Of a DNA stretch of 64,000 nucleotides, positions 29,001 to 38,980 are shown in pieces (the stretch's first letter is position 1; every line of letters begins with the position of its first letter). The stretch is from assembly GCA_030267965.1 (NCBI GenBank), contig BRYA01000531.1, positions 1 through 64,000 on the forward strand. The letters are read 5' to 3'. A program made the position numbers and the translations under genes. A model generated the notes under the pieces. That model was not told the DNA's origin. It did not search any database and saw nothing but the letters and a program-made list of their open reading frames with translations. Origin of the DNA: Triparma columacea (taxonomy: Eukaryota > Sar > Bolidophyceae > Parmales > Triparmaceae).

Positions 29001-30304
29001 GACTTGGAGAAGGAGGACTCGCAGTCCTCGATGCTGAAGCCGTCCTTTCCACCGTAGACAATCTGGGCGACGGTCATGATGTTCTGGGTGAGCGTTCCGG
29101 TCTTGTCGGAGCAGATGCACGAGGTGGATCCGAGAGTCTCGACTCCCTCGAGGTTCTTGACAAGGACCATCTTCGTGTGCATGCGGTTGGCGGTAAGGGT
29201 GAGGCACACGGTGACGGTGGTGATGAGACCCTCGGGGACGTTGGCGACGATGATACCGATCATGAAGACGAGGTTGGTGATCCAGTTGACTCCGCGGATG
29301 GCGTTGACGACGAGGAAGGTAACGCCGAGGAAGATGGCAATGCCGGAGATGATGTGGATGAAGTTCTCGAGCTCCTTGTTGATGGGGGTCTGCTCGTTGT
29401 CGGTGGCCATGGCGAGGGTAGCGATGCGGCCCATGACGGTGTGGTCTCCGGTGGAGATCACAACTCCCTTGCAGGATCCCTCAGGGATCTGGGTTCCGAA
29501 GAAGCAGAGGTTCTGGGTCTCGAGGGGGTCGTCGTGGGTGCACTCCTTCTTCCTCTTCTGGGGCTCAGCCTCTCCGGTGAGGGAGGCGTTGTCAACAACG
29601 AGGTTGTCGGAGCACTCGAGGATACGGACGTCGGCGGGGACGAGGTCTCCAGCGTTGATCTCGACGATGTCTCCGGGGACCATCTTGACAGCATCCTCAA
29701 AGGACATCTCTCCGTCACGGAGGACGAGGACCTTGGGGGGAAGCATGTTTGCGAAGGACTTCATGAGGTTGTCGGACTTCTGGTTCTGGACAAAGGAGAA
29801 GATTCCTGTGGCCAGGACGACGAAGAAGAGCACGATTCCAAGGTAGAGGTTGTCCTTGGACTTCTGGAGGCCGTAGCCGACGAAGCAAAGGATTCCTCCG
29901 ACCCAGAGAAGGAGCGAGAAGAAATCAGTTAGCTCAAGGATGAACTTGATGCAGATGTGAGTCTCCTTGGGGGGGGTAAGCTGGTTGGGGCCCCACTTCT
30001 CCTGGAGGGTGGCGACCTGAGCAGAGGTGAGACCCTGGAGATGGGGGGGGGGCGGGGGCGGGGGCGGGGGCGGGGGGGGTGGGGGGGGGGAAGGGGAAGA
30101 GATGGGAGATTAGGGTTAGAATACTAGTTTGGTAATGGAATAAGGGGTAGATTTGTGCACCCTCATCCTGCGGCTTACCTTCTCGTAGTTGGTCCCTAGC
30201 CTCTTGCACATGTCACCGAGGTCCTCCTTGTGCTCGGTCATCTCGACATTACGCTTGAGGTCCTTCTGCCTTTCGGCTTCGATCTCCGCTTTGGTGGGAG
30301 GCAT
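26063..30304 (-). CDS. Na+/K+-ATPase-type P-type ATPase alpha subunit (P2C), with enlarged extracellular loop
   Basis: Exons 30179-30304 and 26063-30034 give 1365 residues, against about 1020 for animal alpha subunits. N-terminal TEHKEDLGDM...GTNYEK and GPNQLTPPKET match the family. The phosphorylated Asp is about D352 in CSDKTGTLTQN; TGDGVNDSPALKKADIG closes the P domain. Ion-site helices are intact: VANVPEGL (M4), LTSNIPEISPF (M5), GIDLGTDMVPAIS (M6). The A-domain motif reads TGEA rather than TGES. M8 (SIIVVQWADLLICKTR), YDEVRKYLM and the terminal TYY are kept. The M7-M8 extracellular loop is about 300 residues (about 26430-27335) where animals have about 45. The animal loop contacts the beta subunit. 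It should export Na+ at the plasma membrane, consistent with a marine cell. The first intron carries long C/G runs. Confidence 0.93.
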
Positions 30305-31075
30305 GGTTGGGGGTTTTGAAAAAAGGGTCTGAGGGAAGAGAAGAGCGTCGGGTGAGAGGTTGGGGGGGAGGTTTGGGGGGAAAGGGGGAGAGTGTTAGGC
30401 GTGGGTATGGGAGAGAGGCTGGAACGAGAAGGGAGAGAGGCGTTGCGTTGGAAGATAGAGACAGAGAGAGGCTAGGGGGACACAATTTGAACATTTTGGG
30501 GTGGATCTGGATCCCGTTACCCGTTGGGGTCTTGTTATGAATCAAGGGTTTGTGGAAGGAAATACAGCGAAAAAAATTCGCAAAGGGAATCATATACTAC
30601 GGGGAAGGGGTGAGGGGGGGGGATGGGGGACGCACCTAAGCCAGTAGTGTGTGGTTAAGGTCCCTTCTCAAGATATGACGAAATGGCCAAAATTTCAGAG
30701 GAGGTTGCACCACCTGACAGAAGCCCAACCTTTTGGTTTTTTTAACGAGACGAACAGTCGACAACGCGCTTTAAAAACATTCAGCAAGCGTGTCACGTAC
30801 ACTCTCATCTCAGCCAAGTGGTACGTACGTGGTTATCGCTTTGTAAACGCTTCTGAAATAAATGTTTGTGGTCTAAAAACGAGCTTCCTGCGAGTAGAAA
30901 CGAAGCATATTTCCAACTCGCGATTCCCTATATCATCATAGTCCCGTAAATGAATAAAAACCCCGCACGTTGCCTCTGAAAGCAGTTCTTTTTTAGAGAC
31001 CACTAGCCAAAACTGATGTCAACTTAAGTGTTCCACTTCACCCTCAATCCCCTCTCATCAAAGTAGATAAAAGCG
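30305..31075. other. Head-to-head intergenic region (ATPase / EF-hand gene)
   Basis: 771 bp. 30305-30480 is G-rich on the plus strand and probably ATPase leader; 30600-31070 is mixed. The frame at 30651-30941 has no ATG at its start and no recognisable content. AATAAA occurs near 30952. Nothing else supported. Confidence 0.45.
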
Positions 31076-32274
31076 ATGGTAAAGTTCACCCCTATGCTTA
31101 GCGTGGTATTCATGTTGGCCGTAGCCCGTGGTCAGCAGTATGATGATTACCCAGGTGAGATAATTGGTTGGACACAATCGCGACATCGGCCGGTGTTGGG
31201 TGAAGTTGTGCTTTTGGGGGTTTATAGACGTGAAGGAGGGTATGTTTGGGTGTAGTATGATCACCTCTCACACATCTTACGACTCATATACTATATAACG
31301 CCTAAACAGCTGATGATAATATGTATCACGACTACGCTCAGAAACAACAGGCTAAAATGGATGCTGGGGGAGGGGGAGGAATCAAAGCCATCATGGCGGG
31401 GGGACTTGGAGGATTTATAGTTGGTGAGTAACGCGTGGGAGGGGGGGATGAGGGGGGTTGAGATAAGCTAGTGGGCTGTAGGGGGGGGAGGGTGAAGGGA
31501 GATTTGGATGGAAGGGGAGGATGGAAGGGGAGGATGGAAGGGGAGCATGAAGGGCAGGGTGAAAGTTTAGCATAGAAGGGCAGGACGGACAAGCAAAAGC
31601 TGAGCGTCAAATTAGACGATGGAAAGCTGGAACAGAAGCGAGAACCATCAGCCCTTGCAGTCGTCGCCTTGGTGCGTGCTCTTCGTTATCAAATCCGTCG
31701 CCAACAAGTTGCCCTCCCCCCCCCCCCCTCCCCAGGTAAGCTGCACTCCGGTCGCAAGGTGCGCCAGTTAAAGAAGCAGCACCAGAAGGACCAGAAGAAG
31801 CTCTACACCCAGTACTACAACGACGTCTACAAGATGCAGGAGCAGATAAACGAGTACGCCTACCAGGCCGAGCACTACAAGTCCGTCGCCGTACAGGTCC
31901 AGGAGTCCGCAGAGATGGACGCCATGCAGCGCGACTACGACGAGTTCAAGCAGCCGGACGTGGACGGGGACGACCGCATAAGCAGGGCGGAGTTCAACAT
32001 GTACGTTAAGAACTACCTGGCAAACTACCCGGGACTGGCGGAGAAGGACTACCCGAGGTTCGAGGACTTCGACCACGACCACGACGGGTTCGTCAGCTTC
32101 TCAGAGTACTCCCAGCAGATGGCGCTACAGGTACAGCAGGCGGAGTACGAGGCGTACTACGGGCAGCAGCAGGGAGGGGGGGGGAATAACAACCTGGCTA
32201 ACGCACTTAAGGGACTTAGCGGGGAAACTAAGAAGGCGAACAATTTTAACGACCTTTATCAGGGGTACCGGTGA
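31076..32274 (+). CDS. Secretory-pathway/membrane EF-hand protein (3 exons)
   Basis: Exons 31076-31154, 31310-31423 and 31736-32274 give 243 residues. The N-terminus (MLSVVFMLAVARGQQ) is a signal peptide. A glycine-rich hydrophobic stretch, IKAIMAGGLGGFIVGKL (about residues 50-67), is a likely membrane span. A charged helix QLKKQHQKDQKKLYTQYYND follows. Two canonical EF-hand loops are complete: D139-x-D-x-D...I-x-x-x-E150 (DVDGDDRISRAE) and D177-x-D-x-DG...V-x-x-x-E188 (DHDHDGFVSFSE). It should bind calcium; the target is unknown. The C-terminus is Gln/Gly/Asn-rich. Exon 3 begins after a long C tract and CAG; all phases agree. Confidence 0.85.
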
Positions 32275-32394
32275 AAAGGGAAAATGGACGTGGGGGGAGG
32301 AGAGTAATTCAATAAGAGAACGACAAAGGAAGGAAGGCTTGTTTTTTTAACCTTACCAACATTTTTAAACATGATCCAACTCTTTCAAGGCAAC

Positions 32395-33342
32395 TCACAA
32401 ACCTTTCTCCCCCTTCCTAAACGCAACGATGTAATTGCCCATATCCTCACCCTCTCTACCTTCTCTAACCGTCCATTCCCCACCTTTCCCTTTAAACCCG
32501 TATGTTAATATCTCTTCTTTGATCCCCCCTTTAACTTCCATAACCCCTATCCCAATCATCTTCATATCCTCACCAACAATTTCTTCAAGTTCGTTTAACT
32601 TAACAAAGTAATCCCATCTATGCGTCCCTTTCTCAACAACCCCTGTAAAATATTCCGCTCCCAAAATACCTTTTAGAAACCCCTTCATGATACTTCTATC
32701 AATCGTACTAACAACCATTAACCCTCCTTCTTTAAGTGACTTAACTAAACGTGAGAATATGATAGGACGTGAAGATGGTGGTATATGTTCGATTACTTCC
32801 AACATAGTAACAACGTCAAATACCTCCTCCTCCACTACAACATCCTCTACAAATCCATTCCTCACATGAACAGATGGATGACGGTTTGATAATACAGTAC
32901 ATAACTCATTACTAGGTTCAACTGCGGTTACTGATGAGGGGGGAAGACCAAGGGAGAGGAGGGAAGTTATTAATATACCACCACCAGGTCCTACCTCCAA
33001 CCATTTTAAACGTTCCCCCTTTAAAGGATCAGCCTTTACTACAGGGAAGGGACCAACGGTTTTAGGAGGTGGTAATATAAACTCAAGAATGAAGGATAAA
33101 CGAGCTGGGTTCATCTCTATTAAAGGGTTTCGGGAAAAAGGGGTTTCGGTGAACCAGGTTGAGGCGAGGGAGGAAAACTTTGTTACTTCGGTATTTATGG
33201 GGGTGGGGGTAGGGGTTGAGAATAAACGGAGAGGGTTGGATTTGAGGAGGGTTGAGGAGAGGGGGGAGGAGAGAGGGGATTTGAGGGGGGAGGAGAGGGG
33301 GAGGAGGAAGGGGGGACGGGAGATACGTAGGATTTTGTTCAT
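32395..33342 (-). CDS. COQ3: Ubiquinone biosynthesis O-methyltransferase, mitochondrial
   Basis: 315 residues, single exon. The first ~45 residues are Ser/Pro/Leu/Arg-rich without acids, fitting a mitochondrial presequence. Then FSSLASTWF and MNPARLSFI correspond to the (F)xxLAxxWW and (L)NPxRxxFI blocks of UbiG/COQ3. The SAM motif I is LEVGPGGG (115-122, usually DVGCGGG), then AVEPS, DVVTMLEVIEHI, VVSTIDRS and the AEYxxxxVxKGTHxW block, which is diagnostic of COQ3. It methylates both hydroxyls of the quinone head-group precursor in coenzyme Q synthesis at the inner membrane. Low GC for this window. Head to head with the next gene. Confidence 0.92.
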   Translation of the reverse strand: MNKILRISRPPFLLPLSSPLKSPLSSPLSSTLLKSNPLRLFSTPTPTPINTEVTKFSSLASTWFTETPFSRNPLIEMNPARLSFILEFILPPPKTVGPFPVVKADPLKGERLKWLEVGPGGGILITSLLSLGLPPSSVTAVEPSNELCTVLSNRHPSVHVRNGFVEDVVVEEEVFDVVTMLEVIEHIPPSSRPIIFSRLVKSLKEGGLMVVSTIDRSIMKGFLKGILGAEYFTGVVEKGTHRWDYFVKLNELEEIVGEDMKMIGIGVMEVKGGIKEEILTYGFKGKGGEWTVREGREGEDMGNYIVAFRKGEKGL

Positions 33343-33649
33343 TTTTTGATGTTTGTTGAATGGAGAGAGATGGAGAGAGATGGAGAGAGATGGAGAGAGA
33401 AGGAGTGGGAGATGGGAATGAGTCGAGGCAGAGTGTGTTGGTTGGTTTTATTTCCTCAATTACAGCACTTTGAGATGTTATTGGAGATATTATTGAGATA
33501 ATATTGAGACAATTAAGGTGTGGAGTATATTTTTAATCGTCAAATGAGCAGAGTTGAAAGAAAAATGGAGAAAAAGAAGGAGAAAATGGAGCGGTCCGGA
33601 TTTTGTCTTTTTCCACTTTTCCACATATTTCTTTCATTTCCTCCGCCTA
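33343..33649. other. Head-to-head region with 10-bp tandem repeat
   Basis: The unit TGGAGAGAGA repeats four times at about 33360-33399, just upstream of COQ3. The rest is mixed sequence between two divergent start codons. Confidence 0.6.
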
Positions 33650-34468
33650 ATGTCAGCATTTGAAGCAACATCTGTCAATGACGTTAATGACGTTAACACA
33701 ATAGAAGAGTATATCAGTGGTGTACTAAATAAGCTAGAACTAGATTGCGATGCCTACTCACCATATCTGTCCTCAGCTATTTCCTCATTATTAGACGTAT
33801 TAGCTATCAATTTAGTGTCATACACATCATCTACATCATACACATCATCTACTACAACATCACCTATAACATCACTCACTAAACAAGCTGAGAAAATCCT
33901 CTCCAAACAAACTGACCTTATCGCTGACTTTGAAGATGTTTTTGATCTTCTATTAGCAAGCTCTGAAGCAACTAATGAAGCACCTAATGAAGCAACTAAT
34001 GAAGCAAACACAGACATCAAAGATACACTCATCAAAGAAGCATTCAAAACAATAACCAAACACTCCGTAACCATTGAGATCGACCGTCAACGCCGTCGAA
34101 AAGAGTTAGATGCATTAGCTGCGCAAGCCAGCAAACTAGAGCTTGTCGCAGCCTCTAATTCAACCCCCAATACAGACGACAACAACAAGGGGAAGGAACT
34201 AACAGAGGAGGAGAAGGAACGTAAAAGACTCATACTACAAAACTACCAATACGAGGAGCCTACAGATCTGGGTGTTTCAGACGACACCACCAACGCCTCC
34301 TCCGTGCAGGGTGCGGTTGAGCAGAAGAAGCAAGGAAAGGGTGGTGATGTTAATAAGCAAGTTGATAAGAACGTGGAAAGGAAGAAAACAAAGGAACATG
34401 AGAATGGGAAGAAAAAGAAAAAGGAAGATAGAAGGAAACGAGCACAGAAGTGTGAAAGGAAGGCTTGA
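33650..34468 (+). CDS. CCDC43-like coiled-coil protein
   Basis: The frame is open from 33554, but I choose ATG 33650 (MSAFEATSVND), which gives 272 residues and begins just before the conserved helical part (EYISGVLNKLELDCDAYSPYL). The diagnostic segment is LTEEEKERKRLILQNYQYEEPTD, which parallels the SEEEKxRKxxLLxQY block of CCDC43, followed by a very basic Lys/Arg/Glu coiled-coil tail. CCDC43 is a conserved eukaryotic protein without a settled biochemical role. Asn/Glu/Ala-Thr repeats (EATNEAPNEATNEAN) and TSSTSYTSST repeats occur in the linker. Confidence 0.7.
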   Translation: MSAFEATSVNDVNDVNTIEEYISGVLNKLELDCDAYSPYLSSAISSLLDVLAINLVSYTSSTSYTSSTTTSPITSLTKQAEKILSKQTDLIADFEDVFDLLLASSEATNEAPNEATNEANTDIKDTLIKEAFKTITKHSVTIEIDRQRRRKELDALAAQASKLELVAASNSTPNTDDNNKGKELTEEEKERKRLILQNYQYEEPTDLGVSDDTTNASSVQGAVEQKKQGKGGDVNKQVDKNVERKKTKEHENGKKKKKEDRRKRAQKCERKA

Positions 34469-34580
34469 ATGTGTAAGATTTGTTTAGATTTTAGAGGGAT
34501 AATAGAATATTCTCGTTCACAAGAAGAACAACAAGGGGATTTAACAAAACTTAGATAAAAAACAAACCTGACTTTTAGAG

Positions 34581-35276
34581 CTACAGAAATTCCAGAATAA
34601 CTCTCCACATAACCTTCGGGAGCCTCTTGCGTACCGCAGTTACCCCAAGTGTTTGCGCTTCACCTCCTTCCAGTCGTTTCCTCTTTTTTTGGGTAGTAAA
34701 GAGTGTCTTAAGACAGGTCAGTACGGTGACGCGTGAGAGTATGCGGTGCCACCTAGAATGGAGAAGGGCAGAGACAGTCGGAATATTTTGTGAGGCAGCG
34801 GCTGAGATTAGGGCAGTGCAGTTGAGGAAGCACTCTTCACCGATGTAGACGGCAGGAGATAAACTGATTCTCATCAGGGCGGAGCATCCGTAGAAGGCGC
34901 GATAACTAAGCGTGGTCACTGAGTCCGGGATTGTGATGGCCGTGAGGGAGGAGCATCTAGAGAAGGCCCAATTGGCAATCTCTGTCACTCCGTCCGGGAT
35001 GGTGATGTCTGCGAGGGAGGAGCATTCCATGAAGGCGAAACCGCCAATCCTTGTCACACCATCCGGGATGGTGAGGGCCGTGAGGGAGGAGCATTCCAAG
35101 AAGGCGTAATTGCCAATCGTAGTCACTGAGTCCGGGATTGTGATGGCTGCGAGGGAGGTGCAATTCCTGAAGGCATCATCGCCAATCGACGTCACTCCCT
35201 TTGCAAAAGTCACCTCTGTGAGTTCACGATCGTCTTTGAAGCTCTCTTTGCCAGAGTATACTGCTGATTTGGGCAT
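34581..35276 (-). CDS. BspA-type leucine-rich repeat protein (array gene 1, 5 repeats)
   Basis: 231 residues from MPKSAVYSGKESF. Five ~23-residue LRR_5 (BspA/TpLRR) units of the form ITIPDSVTTIGNYAFxxCSSLTA make a curved solenoid. A fixed C-terminal module (HSRWHRILSRVTVLTCLKTLF ... LPKVMWRVILEFL) follows. No signal peptide or anchor, so probably intracellular. BspA-type repeats usually mediate protein binding. First of four direct copies; it has the fewest repeats. Confidence 0.85.
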   Translation of the reverse strand: MPKSAVYSGKESFKDDRELTEVTFAKGVTSIGDDAFRNCTSLAAITIPDSVTTIGNYAFLECSSLTALTIPDGVTRIGGFAFMECSSLADITIPDGVTEIANWAFSRCSSLTAITIPDSVTTLSYRAFYGCSALMRISLSPAVYIGEECFLNCTALISAAASQNIPTVSALLHSRWHRILSRVTVLTCLKTLFTTQKKRKRLEGGEAQTLGVTAVRKRLPKVMWRVILEFL

Positions 35277-35700
35277 TTTGGGAAGGACTTAGGAAGGATG
35301 AAAGTAATAGTACTAACAGTGCTCGATCTAGGGTATAGCGTAAATGTTTAGATGGAGAGGATGAGATTGAAAGTTAGGGATATGGGCGATGTAGTTTTGT
35401 TGGGGACCAAATTTAGCTAAAGCCTGTAATGTGTTTGGATATGATGTAAGTAGTAGTATTGTTGTTGGTATTGTGAAGAGTTAGGTTGGTTGTGAAACGT
35501 AGCTAAAGTGTATAATACAGTTTTCTTGTCAAATTCTGCCCAAATCTCCCACAAAGGTTTTCCTCATTTTCCTCATTTTTCCTCTAATTGTGAGAGCTAC
35601 TCTAAAATAGCTCAGGGAGCAGCATGAGCATGTCGCTTCTGAAAAGAGCTAAAGACAATGTCACTTTTCTTGCCTACATTGTTCAACATTGATTTTAGAG
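35277..35700. other. Duplicated spacer of the LRR array
   Basis: The 424-bp spacer is similar to those at 36958-37381, 38560-38980 and 40022-40290. It includes the upstream region of array gene 1 (GATGGAGAGGA, TTGAAAGTTAGG, GTTTGGATATG blocks) and the 3' flank of gene 2. No separate gene. Confidence 0.7.
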
Positions 35701-36957
35701 TTACAGAAATTCCAGAATAACTCTCCACATATCCTTTGGGAGTCTCTTGCATGCAGCAGTTCCCTGAAGCGCAACCACTTCATCTCCATCAAGGCGCTTC
35801 CACTTCAGCCCATCTGACAGAGCGAGAATCCACTTTATGATGAAGACTACGAGAGCATTCTCCGATCTCCTGGGCTGGTCCTCCAAGAGTGTCTTGAGGC
35901 AGGACAGAACGGTGACGCGTTCACGTATGCGGTGCCACCTAGAATGGAGGAGGTCCTCGACAGTCGCCATATTTTGTGAGGCAGCGGCAGAGATTAGGGC
36001 AGTGCAGTCCAAGAAGCAGTCTTCACTGATGGAGACGGCGGGAGATAAACAGAGCTTCGTCAGGGCAGAGCATCCGTAGAAGGAGCGATTGTGAATCCTC
36101 GTCACTGAGTCCGGGATGGTGATGGCCGTGAGGGAGGAGCATAAGTAGAAGGCGGCACGGCCAATTGACGTCACTCCGTCCGGGATTGTGATGGATGTGA
36201 GGGAGGAGCATCTGTTGAAGGCGCCATTGCCAATTGTCGTCACCCCGTCCGGGATTGTGATGGCCGTGAGGGAGGAGCATCTGTTGAAGGCGTCATTGCC
36301 AATCATCGTCACTCCATTCGGGATTGTGATGGCCATGAGGGAGGAGCATCTTAAGAAGGCGCTATTGGCAATCGTCGTCACTCCGTCCGGGATGGTGATG
36401 GCTGCGAGGGAGGAGCATCCGTAGAAGGCGCAATTGCCAATCGTCGTCACAGAGTCCGGGATTGTAATTGCTGCGAGGGAGGAGCATTCGTAGAAGGCCC
36501 AACTGCCAATCATCGTCACTCCGTCCGAAATTGTGATGGCTGCGAGGGAGGAGCATCCCTGGAAGGCCTTATTGCCAATCGACGTTACTGAGCCCGGGAT
36601 TGTGATGGCTGTGAGGGAGCAGCATCCGAAGAAGGCGTAATCGCCAATCTTCGTCACAGAGTCCGGGATTGTGATAGCTGCGAGGGAGGAGCATCCCCAG
36701 AAGGCATCATCGCCAATCGTCATCACTCCGTCCGGGATTGTGATGGCTGCGAGGGAGGAGCATTCATAGAAGGCGGCCCAGCCAATCGTCGTCACTCCGT
36801 CCGGGATTGTGATGGCTGCGAGGGAGGAGCATCCTTGGAAGGCTCCTTGGAAGGCTTGATTAGCAATCGTCGTCACTCCCTTTGCAAAAATCACCTCTGT
36901 GAGTTCACGATCATTCAAGAAGCTCTCTTTGCCAGAGTATACTGCTGATTTGGGCAT
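35701..36957 (-). CDS. BspA-type leucine-rich repeat protein (array gene 2, 12 repeats)
   Basis: 418 residues with the same MPKSAVYSGKESF start and 12 LRR_5 units. The C-terminal module is more divergent than in the other three: it has an insertion (ENALVVFIIKWILALSDGLK) and LPKDMWRVILEFL. Repeat count and the insertion separate it from genes 1, 3 and 4. Frame intact throughout. Confidence 0.87.
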   Translation of the reverse strand: MPKSAVYSGKESFLNDRELTEVIFAKGVTTIANQAFQGAFQGCSSLAAITIPDGVTTIGWAAFYECSSLAAITIPDGVMTIGDDAFWGCSSLAAITIPDSVTKIGDYAFFGCCSLTAITIPGSVTSIGNKAFQGCSSLAAITISDGVTMIGSWAFYECSSLAAITIPDSVTTIGNCAFYGCSSLAAITIPDGVTTIANSAFLRCSSLMAITIPNGVTMIGNDAFNRCSSLTAITIPDGVTTIGNGAFNRCSSLTSITIPDGVTSIGRAAFYLCSSLTAITIPDSVTRIHNRSFYGCSALTKLCLSPAVSISEDCFLDCTALISAAASQNMATVEDLLHSRWHRIRERVTVLSCLKTLLEDQPRRSENALVVFIIKWILALSDGLKWKRLDGDEVVALQGTAACKRLPKDMWRVILEFL

Positions 36958-37381
36958 TTTGGGAAGGGTTTGGGAAGGATGAAAGAAAAAGTCCTGACAG
37001 CGCTCAAGCTAGGGTATGGAGTGAATGTTTAGATGGAGAGGAGGAGATTGAAAGTTAGGGATATTGGCGGTGTAGTTTTTTGGGGACCAAATTTGAGCTA
37101 AAATACAATGTTTTTGGATATGGTGTAGGTAGTAGTATCGTTGTGTTGGTATTTTGAAGAGTTTGGTCGGTCGTGAAACGTAGCTAAAGTGTATAATACA
37201 GTTTTCTTGTCAAATTCTGCCCAAATCTCCCACCAAGGTTTTCCTCATTTTCCTCATTTTTCCTCTACTTGTGAGAGCTACTCTAAAATAGCTCAGGGAG
37301 CAGCATGAGCATGTCGCTTCTGAAAAGAGCTAAAGAATATGACACTTTTCTTGCCTACATTGTTCAACATTGATTTTAGAG
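36958..37381. other. Duplicated spacer of the LRR array
   Basis: Second copy of the spacer; its 3' flank part (from about 37185) is nearly the same as 35500-35700, including the CTCAGGGAGCAGCATGAGC block. Confidence 0.7.
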
Positions 37382-38559
37382 TTACAGAAATTCCAGAATA
37401 ACTCTCCACATAACTTTCGGGAGCCTCTTGCGTGTCGCGGTTACCCCAAGTGTTTGCGCTTCACCTCCTTCCAGTCGTTTCCTCTTTTTTTGGGTAGTAA
37501 AGAGTGTCTTAAGGCAGGTCAGAACGGTGACGCGTGCAAGTATGCGGTGCCACCTAGAATGGAGAAGGGCCGAGACAGTAGACATATTTTGTGAGGCAGC
37601 GGCAGAGATTAGGGCAGTGCAGTTTGAGAAGCAGTCTTCACCGACGGAAACGGCAGGAGATAGAATGAGTTTCGTCAGGGCAGAGCAATTTCTGAAGGCC
37701 CAGTTTCCGATCGTCGTCACTGAGTCCGGGATGGTGATGGCTGCAAGGGAGGAGCAATCAGCGAAGGCGTACTCGCTAATCTCCATAACTCCATCCGGGA
37801 TGGTGATTGCTGCAAGGGAGGAGCATGACCTGAAGGCGTTAATGCCAATCGACGTCACAGAGTCCGGGATTGTGATGGCTGCGAGGGAGGAGCATCCCCT
37901 GAAGGCGCCATAGCCAATCGACGTCACAGAGTCCGAGATTGTGATGGCTGCGAGGGCGGTGCACCCGTAGAAGGCTTCATCACCAATCGAAGTCACAGAG
38001 TCCGGGATGATGATGGCTGCGAGGGAGGAGCATCCATAGAAGGCGCCACGGCCAATAGTCGTCACTCCGTCGGGGATGGTGATGGCTGCGAGGGAGGAGC
38101 ATCCGAAGAAGGCATTAACGCCAATCGTTGTCACTGAGTCCGGGAGTGTGATGGCTGCGAGAGAGGAGCATCCGCAGAAGGCGCTATAGCTTTCGTCGTC
38201 ACTCCGTCCGGGATGATGATGGCCGTGAGAGAGGAGCATCTTTGGAAGGCCTGATTGCTAATTGTCATCACTCCAATTGGGATGGTGATGGCCGTGAGGG
38301 AGGAGCATTCGTGGAAGGCGCCATTGTTTATTGTCGTCACTGTGTCCGGGATTGTGATAGCTGCAAGGGAGGAGCATCCAGAGAAGGCGCCCTTACCAAT
38401 CGACGTTACTCCGTCCGGGATGGTGATGGCTGCGAGGGAGGAGCATCTACAGAAGGCCTCATCGCCAATCGAGGTCACTCCCTTTGCAAAAGTCACCTCT
38501 GTGAGTTCACGATCGCCCCAGAAGCTCTCTACGCCAGAGTATACTGCTGATTTGGGCAT
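37382..38559 (-). pseudogene. BspA-type leucine-rich repeat gene with a 1-nt frameshift (array gene 3)
   Basis: The start (MPKSAVYSGVESF at 38559) and first four repeats are in one frame; the remaining eight repeats and the C-terminal module are in another (to 37382). Comparison with sister repeats places the loss of one base at about 38186-38196, where the sisters have 12 bases between ACGACG and GCCTTC and this copy has 11. If real, the product stops about 142 residues in and loses the C-terminal module. A sequencing or collapse error in a highly repetitive stretch is the alternative. All else resembles a functional gene of 12 repeats. Confidence 0.8.
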
Positions 38560-38980
38560 TTTGGGAAGGATTTAGGAAGGATGAAAGTAATAGTACTGAC
38601 AGCCCTTGAGTTAGGGTATGGAGTGAATGTTTAGGTGGAGAGGATGAGATTGAAAGTTAGGTGTTTGGTCGATGTAGTTTTGTTGGGGACCAAATGTGAG
38701 CTCAAACTACAATATGTTTGGATATAGTGTAGGTATTATAATCGTTGTTGGTATTGTGAAGAGTGTAGTCGGTTGTGAATAGTAGCTAAAGTCTATAATA
38801 CAGCTTTCTTGCCAATAATGCCCAAATCTTTCCCACCAAGCCCCAAGCCCCAAAATATATTTATGGTTTGAGGTCTTTGGAGCCTCCAAAAAAGAAAACG
38901 TGTTCGTAAATTGCAAAAGAAAGCATTGTTCGTGAATATTGCAGGACTCTTCTGCGTGCCGTTCAACAGTGACTTTAGAG
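38560..38980. other. Duplicated spacer of the LRR array
   Basis: Third copy of the spacer; its promoter-side half matches the others, while 38820-38960 differs (AAAAAAGAAAACG region), so the 3' flank of gene 4 is not fully shared. Confidence 0.65.

Noticed and set aside
27434..29932. Long plus-strand frames (298 and 396 residues) opposite the ATPase
   Set aside because: They are antisense shadows of a highly biased, GC-rich coding sequence; they lack family content and the minus strand is a clear pump.
30651..30941. 96-codon frame between the ATPase and EF-hand genes
   Set aside because: It begins with GTG, has no recognisable content and sits in a divergent promoter region.
37382..38559. 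Reading array gene 3 as two separate LRR genes
   Set aside because: The two frames overlap exactly where a one-base loss is evident, and only together do they have the common start and C-terminal module.
34627..38575. Plus-strand frames across the LRR array
   Set aside because: They mirror the 69-bp repeat on the coding minus strand and have no independent features.
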